Positions 10,226 to 20,552 are shown, counted from the stretch's first letter. The stretch is 64,000 nucleotides of DNA from Lysinibacillus sp. FSL M8-0337 (GCF_038593855.1 NZ_CP151996.1:3100001-3164000); one strand, 5' to 3'. Numbers and translations are program-made. Notes: a model not told the origin generated them from the letters alone.

Positions 10226-11317
10226 TTATTCCTCCATTTCACTTTTCAACAATTCTTCTGATAGTTCAGGTCTTACTGTATATGGGGATGCCAATGTATT
10301 TTTAGCATTCGTTAAGCCTGCGTCTATGCAAACTTCAAACGATTGCCCCCTTAACCAACTATGAATGACAGCACTTACAAAAGCGTCACCCGCGCCCGTT
10401 ACATCTTCAATTTTCTTTATTGCTTTCGCAGTAAAATGACGTGGTGGACTAGTGGTAGAGGCAGCATAGACCCCTTTGCTACCAGCCGTAATAATGACAT
10501 GCTCTGCTCCTAATTGTAGAAGCTTTTGAATCGCTTGGTCATAGTTTGCCTCGTTATTGATTGTATGACCAACAATCGTTTCTGCTTCGTCCGTATTACA
10601 TATAAACCACGTAACACCTTGCAATGTATCCGGTAGTCGATTCATTTTGGGAGAAGATACCGGAACGATAACAAATGGAATAGCGCGCGCAATCGCGACT
10701 TGTTGGATATACACCACTGTTTCTTTCGGGCAATTTAAATCCATAATAAAGCAGCCAGCATTCATAAGCATTGCCTCGTATTTCTTTAACAAACTCGGCA
10801 ACAATAAATCATAAACTTCCATGTTCGCCACAGCTAATGCAAGCTCACCTTGCTCGTCCATAATCGCAGTATAAGAACCAGTTGAAGCATCTGGTAACTG
10901 CTCGACATAGCGCAAATTCATAAATGACTCTGATGCTTCTTGGATTACTTGCCAATCCGCATCTTTACCTGCTGTCGTTAATAACGTCACCTGATGATTA
11001 AGTCGGCCTAAATTTTCTGCAATATTGCGCCCAACCCCACCTACACTGAATGAGGAACTAGCAGGATTCGAAGTACCTAATTGGACAGTTCCTTTTACAT
11101 GAAATTTGCGATCGAGATTCGCGCCACCGATACAAATAATTTCATTTTCCTCAGGTAAAATATAAGCACGACCGACAATTTTCCCTTGCTTCGTTAAGCT
11201 CGACACTAAGTTCGCAAGTACTGGACGGGACAGATTCATCTTATCTGCCATCTCTTGCTGAGACATAAACGGATTTTTGCGAATTAAAGCCAGTACCGCT
11301 TGTTCTCTTTCATTCAT
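10226..11317 (-). CDS. psuK: Pseudouridine kinase with N-terminal HTH
   Basis: Phosphorylates pseudouridine for PsuG. The N-terminal ~60 residues form a winged-helix/MarR-like HTH ([22 protein letters not shown]). It is followed by a PfkB-type sugar kinase domain starting at [15 protein letters not shown] and ending with the catalytic motif [17 protein letters not shown]-kinase fusions are common in this subfamily, so the protein may regulate its own operon (inference). The start at 11317 (MNEREQ, 363 aa) follows AAAAGGTGAT. A longer frame to 11374 is ruled out because it overlaps the promoter. Confidence 0.92.
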   Translation of the reverse strand: MNEREQAVLALIRKNPFMSQQEMADKMNLSRPVLANLVSSLTKQGKIVGRAYILPEENEIICIGGANLDRKFHVKGTVQLGTSNPASSSFSVGGVGRNIAENLGRLNHQVTLLTTAGKDADWQVIQEASESFMNLRYVEQLPDASTGSYTAIMDEQGELALAVANMEVYDLLLPSLLKKYEAMLMNAGCFIMDLNCPKETVVYIQQVAIARAIPFVIVPVSSPKMNRLPDTLQGVTWFICNTDEAETIVGHTINNEANYDQAIQKLLQLGAEHVIITAGSKGVYAASTTSPPRHFTAKAIKKIEDVTGAGDAFVSAVIHSWLRGQSFEVCIDAGLTNAKNTLASPYTVRPELSEELLKSEMEE

Positions 11318-11345
11318 AGCATCACCTTTTATTATATTTGTTTGT

Positions 11346-11374
11346 ATTATAAACTTTTGTTTGAGCGAAGTCAA
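11346..11374 (-). promoter_or_regulatory. Promoter of psuK-psuG
   Basis: TTGACT (11374-11369), a 17-base spacer and a perfect TATAAT (11351-11346) on the minus strand. The transcript would start near 11339, about 22 bases before the psuK ATG. Confidence 0.85.
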
Positions 11375-11447
11375 AACATTTCATTCGATTTGTTTAACAC
11401 TCCCCACTTCTATATTTTCCCTTCAAATGAAATGCAAATATTTTCAA

Positions 11448-11487
11448 TAAAAAATAGCACACTAGATGAATTTTCTAGCGTACTATT
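11448..11487 (-). terminator. Terminator of the MFS gene
   Basis: AATAGTACGCTAG pairs (with two G-U pairs) with CTAGTGTGCTATT on the minus strand, followed by TTTTTTATT. It is 25 bases after the MFS stop. Confidence 0.75.
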
Positions 11488-11511
11488 GTTTGTTCCATAT
11501 TGTTTATACTA

Positions 11512-12780
11512 TTATGCTGAATCACTATTATGCATGACATTCGGTACTTGCTTTTTCACAATGATGACAAACAAGCTAGCTAAAACGCAAAAAACGCCAG
11601 CCAAGAAAAATGCCCAAGTATAAGAATTAAAAAGTTTATAGATAAGACCTCCCCCATATGCTGCTACTGCTGCACCTGCCTGATGGGAGGCGAATATCCA
11701 GCCATAAATAATCCCGCTTTTTTGAGTACCAAAAATTTGCCTTGAAATACTAACAGTTGGCGGTACAGTTGCAATCCAATCTAGTCCATAAAACACAGTA
11801 AACATGATGAGCAATGGTAAAGAACCTTGTACTAATGCATACGGTAGTAAAACTAAGGAAGCACCCCTTAAAAGATAATACCAAAATAATAACCAACGAT
11901 TATCGAAACGATCCGATAACCAACCTGATAGTGTAGTTCCTACTAGGTTAAAAATCCCCATGAAGGATAGAAAAGATGCTGCTGTTACTAATGGAATACC
12001 GAAACTAATACAATACGATACAAAATGTGTACCTATTAAGCCACTAGTCGATAATCCACAAATAAAAAAGCTACCAGCCAAAAGCCAAAATGCTTTCACT
12101 TTCACAGCCGCAAATAAACCATTAAAGGCAATGACGATTGGATTTTTCTTATTTTCTACTACTTCTTCCAATCGTTCTTCGTCAAGACCGTATGCAAGAA
12201 GCCCCACATCCATCGGTTTATTTTTCATAAACAATAAAATAATTATTAACATGATCGAACTTAACACAATGATTAATGTAATTGCCCAACGCCATGAGTA
12301 ATTTTCGATCATCATCGCTAAAACTGGAAGCAGTACTAACTGGCCTGTTGCAGTACTAGCTGTTAGTATTCCTAATGCAAGCCCTCTTCTTTTCTCAAAC
12401 CAATGATTCGCTACAAATGGACTTAATACGGTTAAAAAGAGACTAGCTCCTAAACCAATAATAAAGCCCCAAATAATTATTAATTGCCATGCTTGCTGCA
12501 TCAACAATGTGAGCGAGATGCCTATAACTAATATTACCATCGCAGCTACCATCATTTTTTTTAATCCAATAACTTCAAGTAGTGCTGCCATAAATGGACC
12601 TGAAATGCCATATAAAAAAAGACTTATGGCAAATGCCATTGCGATGATTGAGCGATCCCAGCCAAACTCCTGTTCAAACGGACCAATAAAAACACCGGAT
12701 GAAGATAAAGTGATACCCGCTACAATAATGGAGAAAAAAGTAATCGTTAAAACAAACCAGCTGTAATGAATACGTTTCAT
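11512..12780 (-). CDS. MFS transporter, oxalate/formate-antiporter-like (OFA) type
   Basis: A 422-aa inner-membrane protein with about 12 hydrophobic segments in two six-helix halves separated by a charged loop near residues 190-225 (MDVGLLAYGLDEERLEEVVENKKN). Features such as WDRSIIAMAFAISLFLYGISGPFMAALLE and ASTATGQLVLLPVLA resemble the OFA/monocarboxylate branch of MFS. The substrate cannot be told from sequence. The ATG follows AGGTGG. It is divergent from a MarR gene 168 bases away, a layout typical of a regulator controlling a drug or metabolite transporter. Confidence 0.85.
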   Translation of the reverse strand: MKRIHYSWFVLTITFFSIIVAGITLSSSGVFIGPFEQEFGWDRSIIAMAFAISLFLYGISGPFMAALLEVIGLKKMMVAAMVILVIGISLTLLMQQAWQLIIIWGFIIGLGASLFLTVLSPFVANHWFEKRRGLALGILTASTATGQLVLLPVLAMMIENYSWRWAITLIIVLSSIMLIIILLFMKNKPMDVGLLAYGLDEERLEEVVENKKNPIVIAFNGLFAAVKVKAFWLLAGSFFICGLSTSGLIGTHFVSYCISFGIPLVTAASFLSFMGIFNLVGTTLSGWLSDRFDNRWLLFWYYLLRGASLVLLPYALVQGSLPLLIMFTVFYGLDWIATVPPTVSISRQIFGTQKSGIIYGWIFASHQAGAAVAAYGGGLIYKLFNSYTWAFFLAGVFCVLASLFVIIVKKQVPNVMHNSDSA

Positions 12781-12844
12781 AAGGCCACCTACATTCTCGG
12801 ATAATGGAACACTTTAAGGATATTTTCATATAAAATAAAAATAC

Positions 12845-12888
12845 ATGTATATACATACATAATAATAACTTGTTATTTTTGATGTCAA
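12845..12888 (-). promoter_or_regulatory. MFS promoter with candidate MarR operator palindrome
   Basis: TTGACA (12888-12883), an 18-base spacer and TATTAT (12864-12859) form a promoter for the MFS gene. A perfect 12-bp palindrome ATGTATATACAT (12845-12856) lies just downstream, over the expected transcript start. This is where a MarR-family repressor would block transcription. The link to the adjacent MarR is inference. Confidence 0.5.
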
Positions 12889-12948
12889 GAAATTTTTTCC
12901 ATTTAAGTGATATAATATAAACAATTAAAAAACATAAAAGGAGAGCTT

Positions 12949-13404
12949 ATGATGGAGAAAGTACACACAGACATTGACTATACGCAAATTTGCGTATGTG
13001 CAAATCTTAGAAAGAAGACTAGAATTGTTACGCAGCTATACGATAAAATTCTTGAACCTACTAATTTAAAAGTTACGCAATACGCTATGTTAGCCAATAT
13101 AGCAAAGCATAAAGCCGTTTCAGTTAGTCAACTAGGCATTATTCTTTCACTTGATCAGACGACGATCACCCGCAATGTCAATCTTTTAAAAAAAAGTGGC
13201 TATGTTGCTATTACCCAAGATTCACAAGATGGCCGAACAAAAATTATTTCTTTAACGGCTACAGGCATGCAAAAATTAACAGAAGCAGCTCCTATTTGGA
13301 TGGACATTCAGGAGAAAATCATCCATGATATCGGACCCGAAAAATATAAAGACTTTTATGAAACGCTAAAAAAAATACAACAAGTAGTGAAATCCTACGA
13401 GTAA
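12949..13404 (+). CDS. MarR-family transcriptional regulator
   Basis: A 151-aa winged-helix regulator. The DNA-binding core SVSQLGIILSLDQTTITRNVNLLKKSGYVAITQDSQDGRT (about 62-103) includes the DGR wing tip typical of MarR. The N-terminus has the dimer helix with two Cys (QICVCANL), possible sensor residues as in some redox-sensing MarR proteins (inference). Two ATG codons in tandem follow AAGGAGAG; the second (12952) is better spaced. It is divergent from the MFS gene, which is its most likely target. A TATAATATAA -10 lies at about 12911-12920. Confidence 0.9.
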   Translation: MMEKVHTDIDYTQICVCANLRKKTRIVTQLYDKILEPTNLKVTQYAMLANIAKHKAVSVSQLGIILSLDQTTITRNVNLLKKSGYVAITQDSQDGRTKIISLTATGMQKLTEAAPIWMDIQEKIIHDIGPEKYKDFYETLKKIQQVVKSYE

Positions 13405-13410
13405 TTATCA

Positions 13411-13432
13411 GAATTGTTTGAGTACCTGGCAC
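13411..13432 (-). repeat. GTGCCAG dispersed 22-mer, copy 1
   Basis: On the minus strand it reads GTGCCAGGTAC then TCAAACAATTC. It begins 7 bases after the marR stop. Three further copies lie at 17905, 37859 and 44436 on the plus strand. Confidence 0.65.
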
Positions 13433-13493
13433 TTGGATGGTATTTTTGAGGTAAATGCACAAAAATTCCTACAATTCGTCGTTAAATCACAAA

Positions 13494-13530
13494 GAGCCCA
13501 TGGTATTTCTACTAGAAATATCACGGGCTC
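13494..13530. terminator. Hairpin between marR and the DUF3139 gene
   Basis: GAGCCCATGGTATTTCTA pairs imperfectly with TAGAAATATCACGGGCTC. There is no good U run on either strand, so it may be a weak bidirectional terminator between convergent genes. Confidence 0.45.
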
Positions 13531-13607
13531 ATGTTAATAATATTACTTAGTGCTATTTAGTGCTATTTAGTCGTATACAAAACTTTAAAACCTTTATATA
13601 CCATGAA

Positions 13608-13958
13608 TTAGGAACGATTGTTTTTATAAGGGTCATAATTTTTCAAATCTTCTATTGGGACTTTTATTCCGCGAATATCATAATACTCAAACTGTCCTTT
13701 AATATCATGTGCAAAATAAAGATATACTATATTAGGTTCATTTTGAAAAGTTACTTTTACATAATAATTAGGTATCCCGGTAGTCCATTTACTTTCAATC
13801 ATAAAAATATCAGATTCATCGTAACCTTTTTCCTCAATTAGATACTCCATTACTTTATTAAGTGCAATGTGCTTTTTTACTTGAATGTACACAAAAGGTG
13901 TTAAACATAATAGAAGTACAATAGACAGGATAATTAAAAATTTTTTAATAATAACCAC
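13608..13958 (-). CDS. DUF3139-like membrane-anchored small protein
   Basis: A 116-aa protein with one N-terminal membrane segment (IIKKFLIILSIVLLLCLTPFVYIQV) followed by an extracytoplasmic domain. The sequence KGYDESDIFMIESKW...YYVKVTFQNEPNIVYLYF matches the general pattern of DUF3139 proteins of Gram-positive bacteria. Function unknown. The frame opens with GTG at 13958, preceded almost directly by AGGGAGA, so the spacing is unusual and the start is uncertain. It follows the secreted peptidase-like gene by 26 bases on the same strand, suggesting one operon. Confidence 0.75.
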   Translation of the reverse strand: MVIIKKFLIILSIVLLLCLTPFVYIQVKKHIALNKVMEYLIEEKGYDESDIFMIESKWTTGIPNYYVKVTFQNEPNIVYLYFAHDIKGQFEYYDIRGIKVPIEDLKNYDPYKNNRS

Positions 13959-13984
13959 TCTCCCTAATATAGTGAAAGCTTGTT

Positions 13985-14653
13985 TTATTTAGTGTTGAAC
14001 GAACCTACATTAGTAAAAATACTAGCATTTTTAATGTGACCAGGTGTTACGAAGGCTGTACTAGAACCTGTTAGACTTAAATTAGTAATATCTCCAGAAT
14101 TGCTATAGAAAAATGCTTGCCAAATAAACTTAGAACAGTAATTAGGAGAAAGTGTGTTCAAAGGCTGTAAATTAATAATATCATAAACTTTAGCATAAGA
14201 ATAAGCATACGCTGCCCAATCCGCAGCCCCTTGTCCTCCTGAACGAGGTCGGTAAATATAAATTGTTTCATTTGCTCCATGTCGACTACTATACGTTTCG
14301 ACTGTATCTCTCTTCCCAGCCACTTCATCTACAGGATTAACATGATATATTCTATAGTCAGGACCGACAATACCTACATGACCAACAATTTTTGTAGACG
14401 TCACTAATGATTTTGAAGAATATAAAACATCCCCTATTTTCATTAATGTTTTTGTGCCAGGATAGTAATTTTCATTTTCTACAGCATTAGGGGAAATCCC
14501 ATTATTCGGAATTTCTATCTGATCAGCATAAATAATCTCGGTATTCTCATTAATAAATGAATCAACTGGTAATTCATTTGCTAAAACCTTGTGTTCCGTC
14601 GAAATTACAAAAAAACTTACTAAAAATAGTATTGAAAAGATTATCTTCTTCAT
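13985..14653 (-). CDS. Secreted permuted papain-fold (NlpC/P60-related, YycO-like) hydrolase
   Basis: A 222-aa protein with a signal peptide (MKKIIFSILFLVSFFVISTEHKVLA, cleavage near 26). The mature part has the circularly permuted NlpC/P60 layout: a His motif GHVGIVGPDYRIYHVNP in the first half and the Cys motif NYCSKFIWQAFFYSN in the second half. GDVLYSSK before the His resembles the permuted YiiX/YycO group. It is likely a peptidase, amidase or acyl-hydrolase outside the membrane; the substrate is unknown. AGGGGGAGA supports the ATG. It is AT-rich and lies in the accessory block between relA and apt. Confidence 0.8.
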   Translation of the reverse strand: MKKIIFSILFLVSFFVISTEHKVLANELPVDSFINENTEIIYADQIEIPNNGISPNAVENENYYPGTKTLMKIGDVLYSSKSLVTSTKIVGHVGIVGPDYRIYHVNPVDEVAGKRDTVETYSSRHGANETIYIYRPRSGGQGAADWAAYAYSYAKVYDIINLQPLNTLSPNYCSKFIWQAFFYSNSGDITNLSLTGSSTAFVTPGHIKNASIFTNVGSFNTK

Positions 14654-14767
14654 TTTTTCTCCCCCTAATTTATCTATCGCGAAAGTTTTATGTTAAAATA
14701 TAACATAAATAACTATTTAAGTATATATAAATTTAAAGAACTGATATTAAATTTATTTTTGTAATAT

Positions 14768-14869
14768 TCAGTAATTTTTGATGATTAGAGCAGGATTGAA
14801 ATGCTCATAAACTAGCTCATAGAGACGATGGTGTTCGTCAAAATAGATTAGCAGCTTTTTATTAATTAT
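14768..14869 (-). pseudogene. Possible 3' remnant of a degraded gene
   Basis: After a stop codon, 33 sense codons read KKLLIYFDEHHRLYELVYEH and then FNPALIIKNY before TGA. The composition looks protein-like, but there is no start codon or ribosome site, and the apt terminator lies directly upstream. It may be the tail of a lost gene. I do not recognise the family. Confidence 0.25.
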
Positions 14870-14871
14870 TT

Positions 14872-14908
14872 AAAAAAGCTGTCCCAATTATAGGGGACAG
14901 CTTTTTTT
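14872..14908 (-). terminator. Terminator of apt
   Basis: AAGCTGTCCC pairs with GGGACAGCTT around a short loop, followed by U runs on both strands. It is 5 bases after the apt stop. Confidence 0.88.
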
Positions 14909-14912
14909 AGTA

Positions 14913-15425
14913 TTAATATTGAATTAAAGTTTTTACGCTTAAATCGCCAAGTTTTGCACGGCCATTTAGTTCTTTTAGCTCGATTAGGAATGCACAACCA
15001 ACAACTTCTCCACCTAATTGTTGAATTAAGCGTACTGTTGCCTCCACTGTACCACCAGTAGCTAGTAAATCATCACAGATAAGTACTTTCTGACCTGGTT
15101 TGATGGCATCTTTATGCATTGTTAAAGTATCTTTACCATATTCTAAACCGTAGTCTGCACTAATGACTTCACGTGGCAATTTTCCAGGTTTACGAACTGG
15201 CGCAAAGCCAATTTCCAACGCATAGGCAACAGGGCAACCGATAATAAAGCCACGAGCTTCAGGACCTACAATAATTTCTGCCCCTACTTCCTTGGCATAA
15301 GCTACGATTTGATCTGTTGCATATTTGTAAGCTGGACCGTTATCCATAATTGTTGTAATATCTTTGAAACTAATGCCTTCTTTCGGCCAGTTCTCAACCG
15401 TTGTCACGTACTGCTTTAAATCCAT
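14913..15425 (-). CDS. apt: Adenine phosphoribosyltransferase
   Basis: Makes AMP from adenine and PRPP in purine salvage. The 170-aa length is standard. The PRPP-binding motif [13 protein letters not shown] (about 120-132) and the substrate loop [10 protein letters not shown] (56-65) are intact. The start follows AGGAGGAGC. It is 14 bases after recJ on the same strand; recJ-apt-relA neighbourhood is conserved in B. subtilis, but here an accessory block separates apt from relA. Confidence 0.96.
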   Translation of the reverse strand: MDLKQYVTTVENWPKEGISFKDITTIMDNGPAYKYATDQIVAYAKEVGAEIIVGPEARGFIIGCPVAYALEIGFAPVRKPGKLPREVISADYGLEYGKDTLTMHKDAIKPGQKVLICDDLLATGGTVEATVRLIQQLGGEVVGCAFLIELKELNGRAKLGDLSVKTLIQY

Positions 15426-15439
15426 AGTTCTTGCTCCTC

Positions 15440-17779
15440 CTACGAAACTGTATTCGCATATAAATTTAATCGTTCATCAAACCATTGCTTTAACTCTATA
15501 TATGGCGCATAGACAAGTTTTTGCTCTATTTCAATCTGTTCAGAACGTTGTTTGTAAGACGGTGCCTCCGTTAATGCCGTTTTCGGTGCATTCATGTTGA
15601 CAGTCGTCAGTCCACTCTCCATTTTAACAAAATTAAGCTCAAAAAACACCTGTGTCATAAATTTTAATGCTTCTAAAGGCCAACCAGTATGTTTCGCTAA
15701 ATCCGGTAAATGCATATCTAGTGGAAATGCTGGACGTTGCTTTAAAAATTTATAGTACCACGCAAACTGCTCACGTGTAGGTATGCCATTAAAGTACTGG
15801 GAATCTGGCATATAGAAATGGGCATAAATACGTGTAGGTGCTGTTTTGCTTAACACATTTTCTAATAATTGAACATTGTGCGGTAAATCTAGCAACACAA
15901 TATAATCTGTTTGTTCCACATTGGACAGCTCTACATCCACTAATTCAATTGGCACACCAAGCAATGATTGATAATAGCTGATTGTCTCAAGACGAAACGC
16001 AAAAAAGACTGCTTCCTCTTTTGGTACCGTGTGTAACCATCGAGATGTTTGACGAATACCACGAATATCAAATAATTGCCACTCTGTCGTTTGAACATCT
16101 TCAATCATAAACTGTGGCTTTTTGCGTCCTTGCCATTCATTAATTTGAAGATCGCCAGTAAACGACACTTTAATGCCGTAAGTCAGCTCATGGTACAAAT
16201 GACCTTTGTTAAATCCTACACTATCCAATTTTTCAAGACCGTCAGTTAATTCCATTTTAATGTGATTTTCTGCTGCGCCAATTTTTCGCATCGTTGCAAT
16301 TTCTACATCTTCAAGCACGTACACTGGCTTTGGAAAATCAGTGCCAAATGGACCGAGCGTGGCAATTTCTTCAATAGCATCTGCGGAAATCTCATCAATT
16401 TTAAGTGGTATATCAATAGCAAGAACTGGCGTTAATTGCTCTTCGGTTAAACATGCTCTTGCTTGCGCATCTAAGCGTGTGCGCAGTTCATCCACATGTT
16501 CTAACGGTAACGTCATCCCCGCTGCCATCGGATGTCCGCCAAAATGCGGTAAAATATCTCTATTTTTCGCCAATTCATTGTATAAATGGAAGCCTTCGAT
16601 ACTACGGGCAGACCCTTTTGCTGTCCCTTTCTCAAAATCTAGTGACAGTACAATTGTTGGACGATAATAAAGTTCAACAAGTCTGGATGCGACAATTCCT
16701 ACAACACCAGCATTCCAGCCTTCCCCCGCAACAACTAACACAAGAGAATCACCAATTTTTTTATCTGCTTCAATGAAGGCAATCGCTTCATCGGTAATAC
16801 TTTTCACAATATCTTTGCGTTCTGCATTACATCCATTTAGCTGTTTGGCTAATGCTGTCGCCTTTGCTGTATCCTCTGCCATAAGCAACTCAACAGCTGG
16901 CGATGCTTCACCTAGACGCCCAACTGCATTTAAGCGCGGTCCAAAGTAAAAGCCAATTGTTTCTTCATTAATCGTGGCTTGCTCAGCACTTGCCACTTCA
17001 CACATCGCCTGTATCCAAGGACTAAGGGAACGACGCATTTCCTCCATCCCCCGTTTGACAAGGTAACGATTTTCGTCCACTAAAGGAACTAAATCTGCAA
17101 CCGTACCAATTGCTACAAATTCAAATAAATGGGTTGGCAGCTCGCCATAAAGGGCATGCGCTAATTTAAACGCCACGCCTACACCTGCCAGCTCACCAAA
17201 CGGATAATGTCCTTCAGGTACACGCGGATGTAAAATGATATCTGCCTGTGGTAACTCCTCCCCAGGCTCATGGTGATCTGTGACAATCACATCCATTCCA
17301 AGTTCTTTGGCCACTCGGATTGGCTCAATCCCAGAGATACCATTATCGACTGTTATAATTAATTGAATGCCCTCTTCATGGGCTTCACGAAATAATGCTT
17401 CACTCGGACCATAGCCATGTAAAAAGCGATTCGGTATTTTAAAGGACACATCTGCGCCAAGGTCTAGTAAGACATGGAGCATTACTGTCGTACTTGTTAC
17501 ACCATCCGCGTCATAGTCTCCGTACACTAATATTTTCTCGTTATTTTCAAGCGCTTGTTGAATACGCGCTACCGCTTCTGCCATACCATGCATTAAAAAT
17601 GGGTCGTGAATATTTGCTTCTGTCATATTTAATAAACTTTCTGCATCGGCTGATGTTGTACAGCCTCGTGCTGCTAAAATTTTCGCTGCAATAGCAGAAA
17701 GTTGTAAGTCATTTTGTAATGTTTGGACAAGTTGGGCATCTGGACGCTCGACCTGCCATCTTTTTTTCGATAAAATCAT
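15440..17779 (-). CDS. recJ: Single-stranded-DNA-specific exonuclease RecJ
   Basis: A 5'-3' exonuclease acting on single-stranded DNA in recombination and mismatch repair. The DHH phosphoesterase domain shows [20 protein letters not shown]-type metal sites and [18 protein letters not shown]1 shows the [10 protein letters not shown] motif. The start is set at 17779 ([10 protein letters not shown], 779 aa) after GAGGAAGTGAG. A longer frame to 17932 runs through the trp terminator and is rejected. The C-terminal ~200 residues match the long Bacillales form, with an extra domain after the OB fold. Confidence 0.95.
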   Translation of the reverse strand: MILSKKRWQVERPDAQLVQTLQNDLQLSAIAAKILAARGCTTSADAESLLNMTEANIHDPFLMHGMAEAVARIQQALENNEKILVYGDYDADGVTSTTVMLHVLLDLGADVSFKIPNRFLHGYGPSEALFREAHEEGIQLIITVDNGISGIEPIRVAKELGMDVIVTDHHEPGEELPQADIILHPRVPEGHYPFGELAGVGVAFKLAHALYGELPTHLFEFVAIGTVADLVPLVDENRYLVKRGMEEMRRSLSPWIQAMCEVASAEQATINEETIGFYFGPRLNAVGRLGEASPAVELLMAEDTAKATALAKQLNGCNAERKDIVKSITDEAIAFIEADKKIGDSLVLVVAGEGWNAGVVGIVASRLVELYYRPTIVLSLDFEKGTAKGSARSIEGFHLYNELAKNRDILPHFGGHPMAAGMTLPLEHVDELRTRLDAQARACLTEEQLTPVLAIDIPLKIDEISADAIEEIATLGPFGTDFPKPVYVLEDVEIATMRKIGAAENHIKMELTDGLEKLDSVGFNKGHLYHELTYGIKVSFTGDLQINEWQGRKKPQFMIEDVQTTEWQLFDIRGIRQTSRWLHTVPKEEAVFFAFRLETISYYQSLLGVPIELVDVELSNVEQTDYIVLLDLPHNVQLLENVLSKTAPTRIYAHFYMPDSQYFNGIPTREQFAWYYKFLKQRPAFPLDMHLPDLAKHTGWPLEALKFMTQVFFELNFVKMESGLTTVNMNAPKTALTEAPSYKQRSEQIEIEQKLVYAPYIELKQWFDERLNLYANTVS

Positions 17780-17871
17780 TTTTCTCACTTCCTCACGAAA
17801 GCTATTATACCGAAAATCAAGCATATACGCACTATTCACTAGCTTACTAGTTTTATCCTCATGGCATCCAT

Positions 17872-17903
17872 AAAAAAAGCCTACTCTAAATAAGAGTAGA
17901 CTC
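17872..17903 (-). terminator. Terminator of the trp operon
   Basis: CTACTCT (17881-17887) pairs with AGAGTAG (17893-17899), extended by GAG/CTC-like bases, with a U run at 17878-17872 on the minus strand. It lies 36 bases after the trpA stop. Confidence 0.85.
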
Positions 17904-17904
17904 G

Positions 17905-17926
17905 GTGCCAGGCACGCAAACAATTC
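17905..17926 (+). repeat. GTGCCAG dispersed 22-mer, copy 2
   Basis: Reads GTGCCAGGCAC then GCAAACAATTC. The first 11 bases form a perfect small palindrome. It lies between the trpA stop and the trp terminator. Confidence 0.7.
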
Positions 17927-17938
17927 TCGCACAATTTG

Positions 17939-18733
17939 CTATAAAGGCGTTGACGTCTCAATCGTTCCTTTTGAGGCAGCGACTAATGCTTCGACCTTTG
18001 CAACGTTGCCTTTATGCAAAGCCTCTACTATTGTACTCCCTACGATGACACCGTCCCCAAGTGCCCCCATGCTCACAACTTGTTGTGGTGTTGAAATACC
18101 AAAGCCCGCTAATACTGGTATTTGACACATCTCTCGCAAACGTTGAAAATGACCTTCTAAATCATCCGCAAAACTTGCACGTGCTCCTGTAATGCCGTTC
18201 ACCGTTACAGCATAGACAAAGCCTTGACTAGCCGCTGCAATACGAGCAATTCGCTCTGGTGGACTTGTTAATGATACAAGCTGCACAATGTCCACACCAT
18301 GTGGATTTAACGTTTGACGCAGTATCGCACTTTCTTCAAGTGGTACGTCAGGGACGATTAATCCTTTGACACCCCCTGCCACACAAGCACTAGCAAATTG
18401 CTCTAAGCCATAAGCTAAAACAGGGTTAAAATAAGTCATCACGACTAATGGCACTGTAATTTCTTGACGAAATGATGCCAGTGTCTCTAGAACATTGCGC
18501 AATGTTACACCTTCTGCTAATGCGCGCTCACCAGCCATCTCAATAGTAGGACCGTCTGCAACTGGATCGGTAAAAGGAATTCCGACCTCAATCGCTGTTA
18601 CCCCCATTTTTTGTAGCGACAAGATTGTCGGCTTTACTGTACTAAGTCCTCCATCGCCCGCCATAATATAGGGCACAAAAGCTTTATTCCCTGCATTTTT
18701 TACTTGTTCAATTGCCTGTTGTAAAGTTGTCAT
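17939..18733 (-). CDS. trpA: Tryptophan synthase alpha subunit
   Basis: Splits indole-3-glycerol phosphate to indole and glyceraldehyde 3-phosphate; indole passes to TrpB. It is 264 aa. The catalytic Glu and Asp are present in [19 protein letters not shown] (about 46-64), and the phosphate-binding GFGIS and VGSTIVE loops are present near the C-terminus. The start ATG overlaps the trpB stop by 4 bases. It is the last gene of the trpECDFBA-type operon. Confidence 0.96.
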   Translation of the reverse strand: MTTLQQAIEQVKNAGNKAFVPYIMAGDGGLSTVKPTILSLQKMGVTAIEVGIPFTDPVADGPTIEMAGERALAEGVTLRNVLETLASFRQEITVPLVVMTYFNPVLAYGLEQFASACVAGGVKGLIVPDVPLEESAILRQTLNPHGVDIVQLVSLTSPPERIARIAAASQGFVYAVTVNGITGARASFADDLEGHFQRLREMCQIPVLAGFGISTPQQVVSMGALGDGVIVGSTIVEALHKGNVAKVEALVAASKGTIETSTPL

Positions 18734-19938
18734 GATTGCTCACCTCCAAGTACTGCACGTACCGTATGGACATCCTTATCCCCGCGACCCGATAAACAAA
18801 CAACAATAATATCATCTGCATCCATTTCTTGCGCAAGCTTTGCAGTATAGGCAATGGCGTGAGCACTTTCTAATGCAGGTAATATTCCTTCCGTCCGACT
18901 TAGTAATTGTAAACCTTCGAGCGCCTCAGTATCTGTTATCGAATCAAATTTCGCTCGACCAATATCATGCAAATAACAATGTTCAGGCCCCTTACCAGGA
19001 TAATCAAGCCCAGCCGAAATGGAATGAGCCTCCTGCACAAAACCATTGTCATCTTGCAGTAAATACATATACGCTCCGTGCAGAACACCTAACTGCCCAC
19101 CTGCAATAGCTGCTGCATGCTTTCCAGTGTCAATACCACTGCCAGCTGCTTCTACACCATATAATGCGACCGCTTCATCATCTACAAATGGATGGAACAT
19201 ACCAATCGCATTGCTACCACCGCCGATACATGCGACTACCGCATCAGGTAAACGCCCTTCTTTTTCCAGTATTTGTGTTCTAGTCTCCACACCAATGATA
19301 CGTTGGAAATCACGTACAATTTTTGGGAATGGATGTGGACCTAGAGCGGAACCTAAAATATAATGTGTATCTTCAACATTCATCACCCAGTAACGTAGTG
19401 CAGCATTGACAGCATCTTTTAATGTTTTTGACCCCGTCTCTACAGACTCGACCTTTGTGCCAAGTAACTCCATACGGAAAACATTTAATTGCTGTCGTTT
19501 AATATCTTCTGCACCCATAAATACTACACATTCCAAGTTTAATAAAGCACAAGCAGTCGCTGTCGCTACACCATGTTGCCCTGCACCTGTTTCCGCGACG
19601 ATTTTCTTTTTTCCCATACGCTTAGCAAGAAGTGCTTGGCCAATCGCATTATTAATCTTATGTGCGCCTGTATGGTTTAAATCTTCACGTTTTAAATAAA
19701 TTTTGGCACCGCCAAGCTCATTCGTTAAATTTTCAGCAAAGTACAGTGGTGTCTCACGTCCTACATATTCCTTTAAATAATAAGCTAACTCGTTCGTAAA
19801 TGCCTGATCTGCCATCGCTTCATCAAACGCCGCTTCTAATTCAATTAATGCTGTCATTAAAGTTTCCGGGACATACTGCCCACCAAATTTTCCGTAGCGT
19901 CCTTCCTTTGTTGGTACGCTATTTGCCAATGAATGCAT
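18730..19938 (-). CDS. trpB: Tryptophan synthase beta subunit
   Basis: Joins indole and serine to make tryptophan using PLP. It is 402 aa. The PLP lysine is in [11 protein letters not shown] (about 90), and the phosphate-binding loop is [12 protein letters not shown] (about 236-247). The start ([28 protein letters not shown]) fits the family. The start overlaps the trpF stop by one base. Catalytic motifs are intact. Confidence 0.97.
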   Translation of the reverse strand: MHSLANSVPTKEGRYGKFGGQYVPETLMTALIELEAAFDEAMADQAFTNELAYYLKEYVGRETPLYFAENLTNELGGAKIYLKREDLNHTGAHKINNAIGQALLAKRMGKKKIVAETGAGQHGVATATACALLNLECVVFMGAEDIKRQQLNVFRMELLGTKVESVETGSKTLKDAVNAALRYWVMNVEDTHYILGSALGPHPFPKIVRDFQRIIGVETRTQILEKEGRLPDAVVACIGGGSNAIGMFHPFVDDEAVALYGVEAAGSGIDTGKHAAAIAGGQLGVLHGAYMYLLQDDNGFVQEAHSISAGLDYPGKGPEHCYLHDIGRAKFDSITDTEALEGLQLLSRTEGILPALESAHAIAYTAKLAQEMDADDIIVVCLSGRGDKDVHTVRAVLGGEQS

Positions 19939-20552
19939 TATACTCTCCCCCTCTTTACTGCTTGTAGAAATGCTGTTATTTTTGCTGTATCCTTACTACC
20001 CTCTGTTTCCACACCACTTGAAACATCTACCATAAAAGGTGATACGAGTGACAGTGCCTCTTGAATATTGTCTAATTTTAACCCACCAGCTAAAATTAGC
20101 TTATGTTGTGGAATACCAGCAGCTTCAAGTAATGTCCAATCAAACGTATGTCCACTACCACCTTTATAATCTGTGCCTGGTGCATCAAATAAGTAATAAT
20201 CCACATCGTAGTTAGTAGCCGCCTGCACATCCTCTGCACAACGGACAGACAAAGCCTTAATTGATGGATAGCCTTGTTGAATAATAAACTCAGGAGATTC
20301 CTCACCATGATACTGGACATAATCCAATGGCACAGTTAATACTGCCGAACGTAATTCTTCAGGCGTTGGATTGACAAAGACACCAATTTTCTTTATTCCA
20401 TCGGGTACATGTTTGGCCAATTGTTGCGCTTGTTCAATGGTTACTTGACGTTTGCTTGGCGCAAAGACAAAACCGATGGCGTCTGCACCTGCCTGCACTG
20501 CGGCTTGCACATGTTGGACTTCTTTCAAACCACAAATTTTCACTTTCGTCAT
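19938..20552 (-). CDS. trpF: Phosphoribosylanthranilate isomerase
   Basis: Amadori rearrangement of phosphoribosylanthranilate in the tryptophan pathway; 204 aa, TIM barrel. The catalytic Cys is in KICGLKE (about 5-11) and the catalytic Asp in [10 protein letters not shown] near residue 175. [12 protein letters not shown] is also conserved. It is a stand-alone protein, not fused to TrpC. It overlaps trpC by 4 bases. Confidence 0.96.
   Translation of the reverse strand: MTKVKICGLKEVQHVQAAVQAGADAIGFVFAPSKRQVTIEQAQQLAKHVPDGIKKIGVFVNPTPEELRSAVLTVPLDYVQYHGEESPEFIIQQGYPSIKALSVRCAEDVQAATNYDVDYYLFDAPGTDYKGGSGHTFDWTLLEAAGIPQHKLILAGGLKLDNIQEALSLVSPFMVDVSSGVETEGSKDTAKITAFLQAVKRGRV

Noticed and set aside
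15440..17932. RecJ start at 17932
   Set aside because: The extra 51 residues cross the trp terminator and lack a ribosome site; ATG 17779 has GAGGAAGTGAG.
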